Positions 15,203-19,947 of a stretch of 19,947 nt of DNA are shown here, one piece after another. Both the position numbers and the translations under genes were made by a program. The stretch covers positions 1-19,947 of the forward strand of contig CAZXDS010000043.1 in the NCBI GenBank assembly GCA_964639525.1, in the 5' to 3' direction. The notes beneath the pieces are model-generated. The model did no database searches. It was not told the origin of the DNA and saw nothing but the letters and a program-made list of their open reading frames with translations. Each line of letters opens with the position of its first letter. Positions within the stretch are counted from its first letter, which is position 1. The stretch is from CAZXDS01 sp964639525. GTDB taxonomy: Bacteria; Bacteroidota; Ignavibacteria; Ignavibacteriales; Melioribacteraceae.

Positions 15203-16169
15203 ATACTACCTCTTTAAATTTTTCAGTAAGCATTTCAATATGCTCTTTTAGATAAGCAACATTAGAATAACGCGGACTGCTTAAATCTTTAATTCTTTTA
15301 GTTTCAACTAAAAATTTTAATTGCTCAATTCCTTCATCTATTGAGTGAATTGATTTAAATCCAAAATATTCTTCCGCTTTTTTAGCAGAAACACGGTAGT
15401 TTCTTGTATCTTGGAATGGCATATCCGTGTGCTCAATTTCCATATCCGGGAAATGCATTCTAACCTGATAAGCTAAATCCATAATTCTAACATTTTGCCT
15501 CTGAAGATTAAATACGCCTTTATGCTCTGATTCGAGATTCCTTACTACTGCTCTTGCAACATCTTTTACATGAAGCAGCGGTCGGAATTGGTCTCCGCCA
15601 AAAACACTGATTTTGCCTTCGGTATATGCTTTAACAGTTAAAATATTTACCACTAAATCCAATCGAATTCTAGAGTACAAATCACCTACACCAAACAGAG
15701 TTCCTAATCTAAAAATAATTGCATCTTTATGCTTTAAGCATTGTTCGGCAGCCAATTTTGTTTCGGCATAAAGCGATAATGGATTTGTTGAAGATTTTTC
15801 ATCAAGTACAATATTTTGGGCACCGTAAACAGAGCAAGTTGACATAAAGATTATTCTGCCGTCAAAGTTATCAGCAAGCCAGCAAACTGTGTTTTGGTTT
15901 ATATCAACAGTAAGTTCCGGATTTAACTGGCATGCGCCATCTCCAACAATTGCAGCAAGCCAAACAACTACATCTGCCCAATCGAGCTGAGTTTTTAGTT
16001 TTTCTCTATTTCGCACATCACCAAATACAAAGTCAACAGGTTTTCTAAATGAATCTTCATAAACTAAAGCATCATAAACTCTTACGCTGTATTTTTCTTC
16101 ACTCAATATTAAATCTGTAATTGCACCGCCAACATAACCGGCACCGCCTACAATTAATATGTTTTTCAT
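15195..16169 (-). CDS. NAD-dependent nucleotide-sugar epimerase/dehydratase (extended SDR)
   Basis: A 324-residue extended SDR. The dinucleotide-binding loop is VGGAGYVGG (7-15), the adenine-binding acidic segment is FGDVRN (49-54), and VVWLAAIVGDGA (68-79) closes the cofactor site. The active site has MSTCSVYG (109-116) and the catalytic pair Y134-AET-K138. FRLGTLFGVGD and FRPLLHVKDVARAV are the usual downstream elements of GalE/RmlB-type enzymes. The expected reaction is 4-epimerisation, 4,6-dehydration or another NAD-mediated change of an NDP-sugar, but the sequence does not choose between them. GGAG lies 7 nt before the ATG, a strong ribosome-binding site for this region. One base separates it from the stop of the 2-epimerase gene and it overlaps the cupin gene by 8 nt. 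Confidence 0.88.
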   Translation of the reverse strand: MKNILIVGGAGYVGGAITDLILSEEKYSVRVYDALVYEDSFRKPVDFVFGDVRNREKLKTQLDWADVVVWLAAIVGDGACQLNPELTVDINQNTVCWLADNFDGRIIFMSTCSVYGAQNIVLDEKSSTNPLSLYAETKLAAEQCLKHKDAIIFRLGTLFGVGDLYSRIRLDLVVNILTVKAYTEGKISVFGGDQFRPLLHVKDVARAVVRNLESEHKGVFNLQRQNVRIMDLAYQVRMHFPDMEIEHTDMPFQDTRNYRVSAKKAEEYFGFKSIHSIDEGIEQLKFLVETKRIKDLSSPRYSNVAYLKEHIEMLTEKFKEVVYD

Positions 16170-16170
16170 T

Positions 16171-17247
16171 TTATAACTCCGTTAATAAAATATTTTTGAT
16201 TTTTTCAGAAGTAGTTCCGTCTCCCAACCATTTTATTTTTGATTCATCAATTGAGTGATTTTCAAAAAATTTAATTGTGTCATCAACCATTTCCTTAACA
16301 GGACGGGTTTCACCAATCATTAAGCTATTTCCATTTTCTACTGATTCGGGACGCTCGGTGCAAAGTCGTGGAACTACAACAGGTACTTTTAATAGAGGAC
16401 ATTCTTCCTGACTTGTTCCTGAATCGGAAACTACACCGTAGGCGTTATACTGAAATTCCAAATACTTGATAAATCCATACGGACCAACAAGTTCGATGTT
16501 TTTTTTATCATCTAATAAATTATGTTCTGCAATTAGTTTTTCTGCTCTTCTAAACCGTACCAATTTTATCGGCAATGAAAGCTGTTCGCTGAGGTTATTT
16601 AAATAAGTAAGGATATGATTGTACTGTTCGTAAGTTTTCAAATTTTCACTTCTGTGTATATCTGCAACTATATAATCCTTAGTTTTTTTTCCTATCGGCA
16701 TATATTGGTCAACAACTTCCACAATTGTATTACCAACAATATGAATTCCTTCCGGGCTTTTGTTTTCTTTAAGTAATCTTTCTTTGTATAAAGGAGTGTA
16801 AACAAACACATAATCGGAACAATAATCACAAACCACTCTGTTTACTTCTTCCGGCATCCGTCTGTCATAAGATCTCATTCCACCTTCAATATGACCTATC
16901 TTATAACCCTCTTTAAATAAAGGTAAACTTGCCACAGCCGAGTGAGAATCACCTAAAAACATAATTAAATCGGGATTGATTTTTTTATCTTTTAACAGAT
17001 AAATAATTTCTTTTGATAAATATGATAATTGCTCATAATGATTTGAGCTTGATTTTCCGGTCGCCATTGTGTAATCAGGTTTCCTAATGTCCAACTCATC
17101 AAAAAATATTTTACTAAGCTCGTCATCGTAATGCTGCCCGGAATGTATCATAATATGATTAAAATTTTCGTCTAGTTTTTCGAAGACCTTACTCATTCTA
17201 ATAAAATCGGGTCTGATTCCGGTAATTGTAACAATTGTTTTGTTCAT
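16171..17247 (-). CDS. UDP-GlcNAc 2-epimerase-like enzyme (WecB/FnlC family)
   Basis: A 358-residue GT-B-like epimerase. The N-terminal loop ITGIRPDFIRM (8-18) corresponds to GTRPE in WecB. Catalytic positions are visible: D100 in FLGDSHSA, E121 in HIEGGMRSYDRR, E133/E134 in MPEEVNR and H198 in DIHRSEN. The UDP site is VSDSGTSQEEC (273-283) and PRLCTERPESV (293-303). The SYDRRMPEEVNR form and GDSHS are closer to FnlC/CapG (the UDP-L-FucNAc pathway) than to classical WecB (LRT, GDTxT). The family inverts C2 of UDP-GlcNAc-type sugars through an anti elimination. It is the first gene of the nucleotide-sugar block, after a 314-nt non-coding region. A purine-rich AAGAAG precedes the ATG. Its product may be UDP-ManNAc or a 6-deoxy relative used by the following SDR genes. 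Confidence 0.88.
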   Translation of the reverse strand: MNKTIVTITGIRPDFIRMSKVFEKLDENFNHIMIHSGQHYDDELSKIFFDELDIRKPDYTMATGKSSSNHYEQLSYLSKEIIYLLKDKKINPDLIMFLGDSHSAVASLPLFKEGYKIGHIEGGMRSYDRRMPEEVNRVVCDYCSDYVFVYTPLYKERLLKENKSPEGIHIVGNTIVEVVDQYMPIGKKTKDYIVADIHRSENLKTYEQYNHILTYLNNLSEQLSLPIKLVRFRRAEKLIAEHNLLDDKKNIELVGPYGFIKYLEFQYNAYGVVSDSGTSQEECPLLKVPVVVPRLCTERPESVENGNSLMIGETRPVKEMVDDTIKFFENHSIDESKIKWLGDGTTSEKIKNILLTEL

Positions 17248-17561
17248 ATCTTCTTGAAATAATTTATTTTAGCAGAACAACTACTATGCCACGCATTCTT
17301 TTTATTCCATATATGTTCTACAATATAGGACAGATAAACAGTTACGACAAAATCATATTACAGATTATTTATTGATTTATAGTTGTGGATTCAATTATTA
17401 TTATCAACTGGCAATATTAATTCATTATAAATAATAAAATAAAAGTGATTGTAGAACAATTATAAAACTATTAGCAAGATAAATTTTTGAAACTTTAGTG
17501 CGGATTATTTGCGTGTTGGCTATTAATAGCCAATTATTTTATGTGGGGTGTTAATAGCTAA
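17248..17561 (-). promoter_or_regulatory. Non-coding region upstream of the nucleotide-sugar block
   Basis: No gene is visible in these 314 nt. The region is very AT-rich and probably contains the promoter of the block, but I see no -35/-10 or TTTG/TAnnTTTG pair good enough to name. It holds an 11-bp inverted repeat, TGTTCTACAAT at 17314-17324 with its complement at 17448-17458. It also holds an 18-bp palindrome and direct copies of TTAATAGC near the right side. These could be regulator sites or the leftovers of a termination structure for the gene at 17562. Confidence 0.4.
17516..17533. repeat. 18-bp perfect palindrome and TTAATAGC repeats
   Basis: TTGGCTATTAATAGCCAA is a perfect palindrome. 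Its right half starts a series of TTAATAGC copies at 17523-17530, 17551-17558 and 17572-17579, spaced 28 and 21 nt apart; the last lies in the 3' end of the 613-residue gene. As RNA it forms a 7-bp stem with a UUAA loop. On the minus strand, downstream of the stop at 17562, it could slow or end transcription, but there is no T-tract after it. An operator for the polysaccharide block is the alternative. Confidence 0.5.
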
Positions 17562-19403
17562 TTACTGTATTTTAATAGCAAGTAATTTATCACGGTATTT
17601 TTCTAAGACCTGATTGTTTTCCTCTTGAAGTTGCCCTGATTTCATTTCGCGATCTTTTTTCAGACTTTCAATATCTCTGTCTATTGATTTTTCTTTCCTT
17701 CTCAGTTGGTCTTCAAATTCTTCCATTTTTTCTGAAAAATCACGATTAATTTCTTTAATTGTCTTTTCCTTCATGTTTTTTCTTATACTGATTTCCCTAA
17801 TTAGCTTCTGTTTATTATTTGATCTTTCCCAAATGGCAGAAATTGAAGAAAAAAACGAAACAATTGTTCCCAACAAAAATGTTATGCCTCCCCATTTTAT
17901 TCCGCTTATCATTGTAGTAAAAAGTGTGCCATTAGCAGAATTGCTCGAATCTAAAAATCCATCAGCAAATCCGCCTATTATAAATATGATTAAAGAAACT
18001 ACAATATTTATAATCATAGAACTGGAAAATGCCTGTGAAGGATCAAATTTACCTTCGTCTCCCAAATTTTCAACTATCGCTTCAATTTGAGCAACCTTCT
18101 GTTTATGTGCTTCTTCAATTGATTTTATCTCTAATTCCAAATGTGATTTGAGTTCTGCTTTCCTTTTTTTCGCTGCTTGAGTTAATAATTCTTTTGATCT
18201 TGCTCCAATTTCTATTTTTTGATTATACAGAAAAAGGTTGTTATCAATTAATTTTTGAGATCTTAATGTAGTTTTCTCAAGTACAAAATCTATTAATGAA
18301 TTGAATTTTTGCACCAATAATTTTTTGGAAAACGGTATCAGTTTATTAACACTCGTACGATACTGATCCACAAATTTTTTAATAAACTCAACTTCCTTTC
18401 TAATATCATTATCAAATTCAAGATCTTCTTCATACACTAACAATTTCTCAAGAGAATCAACCAGCATACCGCAAACTTCATCAAACCCTTTTTTATCGGC
18501 TAAAAAAAATGTTTTTATGTCAAATAACATATCTGCAAATTCCATTTCCGAAAAAATATTATATGAGAAAGCGGTTTGAAGAAAGTAAGAAAACAAATTT
18601 AAACTATTTATCCGGAAAGCAAAGTTTAAACGATATTTATCAAATTCAACAATTTTGGATATGCGTTCCAATGATATCTCATTATTGCCCAATTGTTTTT
18701 GGGTCAGAGCTTCATAAAACAAAGCCGAAATTCCATTTTGCTTAACTATCTGAGCATCACTGAATTTTTGATTAGCAGCAAGCATGTTCCCCTGTCTAAA
18801 ATGAACAAATCCGGCATATAAATTTATTAAATACAGAGTCTCATTCTTTAAATCGGTTTCCATTTGAACATCATCCAAAAAATTTTGACTTTTGTCCAAC
18901 AATGTTATTGCTTTATCCGGAGAGTAAATTCGCGTATCAAATGAAAGAATAGTGGCATACAAAATATTCTGTAAAAAATTCTTTTGATCAGAATCATGTT
19001 CAATTAAATTTATTGTAGAAAGTGCATAATATTCTTTTTCCCGAGTATCTTTCTGCGAAACCCACTGCGCATAAAATTTTTTAATTTCAGGATAATTGGA
19101 GGAAAGATTTTTTTTATTTTCGGCTGTTAGAATTTTTTCAATTGACTTGATGTATGGGATATGGGATGCCCAGAAAAACTGAGCTACATTAATATTTATA
19201 AAAAAATCGTTAATTTCTTCGGGTAAATTATAGGCGTAGTGCTGTGAAATCCATTTTAAAAAATTAATATTGCTTGAATCAAATCGTACTAGATTTTGAA
19301 AGTTTGTTTTTGCAAAATTTTTAAATTTTGCATTCGCCATCTCCCGAGATAACAAATCCTTGTCATATTCAAATGACTCTATTTGCCTTACACTTGAACC
19401 CAT
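17562..19403 (-). CDS. Unknown membrane protein with helical repeats and coiled coils
   Basis: A 613-residue protein that I cannot assign to a known family. Residues 1-350 are soluble and alpha-helical. The part around 190-260, with LYAGFVHFRQGNMLAANQKF and ALFYEALTQKQLGNNEISLE, has the alternating helix pattern of TPR-like repeats. A lysine/glutamate-rich coiled coil follows (about 400-446). Two hydrophobic segments come next, about 462-482 (MIINIVVSLIIFIIGGFADG) and 500-522 (SGIKWGGITFLLGTIVSFF), and a long charged coiled coil runs to the C-terminus (about 525-607). There is no signal peptide, so both long parts are probably on the same side of the membrane, most likely cytoplasmic. AGGGAAG precedes the ATG. 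It is separated from the glycan genes by 314 nt and may be unrelated to them; a scaffold or stress-related role is possible but unsupported. Confidence 0.75.
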   Translation of the reverse strand: MGSSVRQIESFEYDKDLLSREMANAKFKNFAKTNFQNLVRFDSSNINFLKWISQHYAYNLPEEINDFFININVAQFFWASHIPYIKSIEKILTAENKKNLSSNYPEIKKFYAQWVSQKDTREKEYYALSTINLIEHDSDQKNFLQNILYATILSFDTRIYSPDKAITLLDKSQNFLDDVQMETDLKNETLYLINLYAGFVHFRQGNMLAANQKFSDAQIVKQNGISALFYEALTQKQLGNNEISLERISKIVEFDKYRLNFAFRINSLNLFSYFLQTAFSYNIFSEMEFADMLFDIKTFFLADKKGFDEVCGMLVDSLEKLLVYEEDLEFDNDIRKEVEFIKKFVDQYRTSVNKLIPFSKKLLVQKFNSLIDFVLEKTTLRSQKLIDNNLFLYNQKIEIGARSKELLTQAAKKRKAELKSHLELEIKSIEEAHKQKVAQIEAIVENLGDEGKFDPSQAFSSSMIINIVVSLIIFIIGGFADGFLDSSNSANGTLFTTMISGIKWGGITFLLGTIVSFFSSISAIWERSNNKQKLIREISIRKNMKEKTIKEINRDFSEKMEEFEDQLRRKEKSIDRDIESLKKDREMKSGQLQEENNQVLEKYRDKLLAIKIQ

Positions 19404-19421
19404 AACTTCTTCCCTGAAGTT
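19404..19421 (-). promoter_or_regulatory. Start-proximal hairpin exposing a Shine-Dalgarno
   Basis: On the minus strand AACTTC-AGGGAA-GAAGTT lies directly before the ATG at 19403: a 6-bp stem with the purine-rich ribosome-binding sequence in the loop. It may tune translation of the 613-residue protein. The stem is short and AT-rich, so chance is a real alternative. Confidence 0.25.
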
Positions 19422-19560
19422 TAATCTGTATTTATAGAAATCCGTTCCTTAAAGGGATAATCGGAAAAAACAGGCAAATGTTTAGTAAATCCTTTAATAT
19501 ATATTAGGAATTTGCTCAGCCGAGATTTCCACTAATTCAGTCTAAATAAACCTCATAAAC

Positions 19561-19790
19561 AGAAATTATGGGTGAAATATTAAAACCGTTATCGCAGACC
19601 CGTATCGGGAAAAGGTTGTAAAGGCTCTAAGCTCTTATTAACCAACGACTTAAGTCGTTGGCTAATGATAAAAACAATAACTAATTAACCGGTTTACCGG
19701 TTTTAAATTGCATAATTTAGCGAAAAACATCCAAAGTTATTTGCGTAACTTGTTATTATAATTGGAGTTATCTTTTCACCCATAATTTCT
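19561..19790. mobile_element. MITE-like element with 17-bp terminal inverted repeats
   Basis: AGAAATTATGGGTGAAA at 19561-19577 is repeated as its exact reverse complement at 19774-19790. Immediately outside, ACCTCATAAA occurs directly at 19550-19559 (one base from the left end) and at 19791-19800 (abutting the right end), as expected for a 10-bp target-site duplication. The 230-bp body has no open reading frame of note, so it cannot encode a transposase and would have to be moved by one elsewhere in the genome. Target duplications of about 9-13 bp are typical of several IS4-family groups; assignment to that family is inference. The body contains a 20-bp palindrome and a smaller AACCGG/CCGGTT hairpin (19687-19702). 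Confidence 0.75.
19637..19666. repeat. 20-bp palindrome inside the MITE-like element
   Basis: CCAACGACTTAAGTCGTTGG (19642-19661) is a perfect palindrome. ATTA and TAAT outside extend the stem by four more pairs after one mismatch. It shares the core GACT-x-AAGTC with the hairpin at 19916-19943, while the outer arms differ yet stay complementary. No T-tract follows on either strand. Confidence 0.65.
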
Positions 19791-19909
19791 ACCTCATAAA
19801 AACGAGAAGAAAGGATTTTAAGATTCAAAATGCAGGATACATAATGAAAAATAATTGGCTCAAACCTATTTTACTTCGTACACAAGTCTTACATTATTGA
19901 GTCCACTCT

Positions 19910-19943
19910 AAAAAGCCCCAAACGGACTAAAGTCCGTTTGGGG
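19910..19943 (-). terminator. Probable intrinsic terminator of a gene beyond the right edge
   Basis: The arms 19916-19928 and 19931-19943 (CCCCAAACGGACT and its complement) form a 13-bp inverted repeat around two bases; as RNA a 12-bp stem with a 4-nt loop is expected. On the minus strand the stem is followed by C and then five Ts (19914-19910), as in an intrinsic terminator. On the plus strand it is followed by GAAGT, with no T-run. The gene it would serve lies to the right of the window. The GACTAAAGTC core is like that of the palindrome at 19642-19661, so it may be a dispersed hairpin serving as terminator. Confidence 0.55.
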
Positions 19944-19947
19944 AAGT

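Larger units (their letters stand above)
19422..19947. other. Gene-free region upstream of the 613-residue gene
   Basis: About 0.5 kb without a credible coding sequence. From left to right it holds an AT palindrome (TAATATATATTA, 19495-19506), the MITE-like element described separately, unremarkable AT-rich sequence from 19801 to about 19909, and a strong hairpin at the very end. The promoter of the gene ending at 17562 should lie between 19404 and 19550, but no convincing promoter elements can be named. Confidence 0.6.

Noticed and set aside
17773..18090. Plus-strand open frame of 105 codons with hydrophobic translation
   Set aside because: It mirrors the membrane-helix part of the 613-residue protein; hydrophobic codons read hydrophobic on the opposite strand.
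19687..19702. AACCGG/CCGGTT hairpin followed by TT as a plus-strand terminator
   Set aside because: Only a 6-bp stem, a short T-run, and no plus-strand gene to its left; it is part of the MITE-like body.

Overview
The window is AT-rich bacterial DNA in which every credible gene lies on the minus strand, so transcription runs from right to left. Most of it is one surface-polysaccharide (O-antigen or capsule type) biosynthesis locus. The low GC, the patchy Shine-Dalgarno sequences (clear GGAG/GAGG at some starts, none at others), a GT9 (LPS heptosyltransferase-type) gene and dispersed hairpin repeats suggest a Gram-negative of the Bacteroidota/Ignavibacteriota (FCB) kind. That placement is inference and only moderately supported. 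No rRNA, tRNA or CRISPR array is visible.

Right edge (17562-19947): a stand-alone 613-residue protein with a helical TPR-like N-terminal half, two membrane segments and flanking coiled coils, of unknown function. Its upstream region holds no gene but carries a MITE-like element (17-bp perfect terminal inverted repeats, 10-bp flanking direct repeats) and two strong palindromes. The palindrome at the very end looks like an intrinsic terminator for a minus-strand gene beyond the window.

Nucleotide-sugar block (12064-17247), in order of transcription: a UDP-GlcNAc 2-epimerase-like enzyme, an extended SDR epimerase/dehydratase, an RmlC-like cupin, an RmlD-like reductase, a SPASM-like radical SAM enzyme and a GT9 glycosyltransferase. 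The genes are spaced by 1-21 nt or overlap. A 314-nt AT-rich region in front of this block holds inverted and direct repeats and probably its promoter.

Radical-SAM/transketolase block (1-11859), after a 204-nt gap carrying a paired hairpin repeat: two radical SAM/SPASM enzymes, a split transketolase (TPP half, then pyrimidine/C-terminal half), two class I SAM methyltransferases, an RmlD-like SDR, a GT2 glycosyltransferase, two translationally coupled cobalamin-type radical SAM enzymes, a hypothetical protein, a GT-B-like putative glycosyltransferase, and the first 26 codons of another GT2 enzyme cut off at the left edge.

Taken together, the epimerases, reductases and cupin plausibly build one or more unusual NDP-sugars. 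The split transketolase could add a two-carbon ketol unit to a sugar, and the methyltransferases and five radical SAM enzymes could provide C- or O-methylation, epimerisation, dehydration or deoxygenation. The glycosyltransferases (GT9, two GT2, one GT-B-like) would assemble the glycan. The concentration of five radical SAM enzymes plus a split transketolase in one glycan locus is the most unusual aspect of the window. The chemistry itself is inferred, not shown by the sequence.
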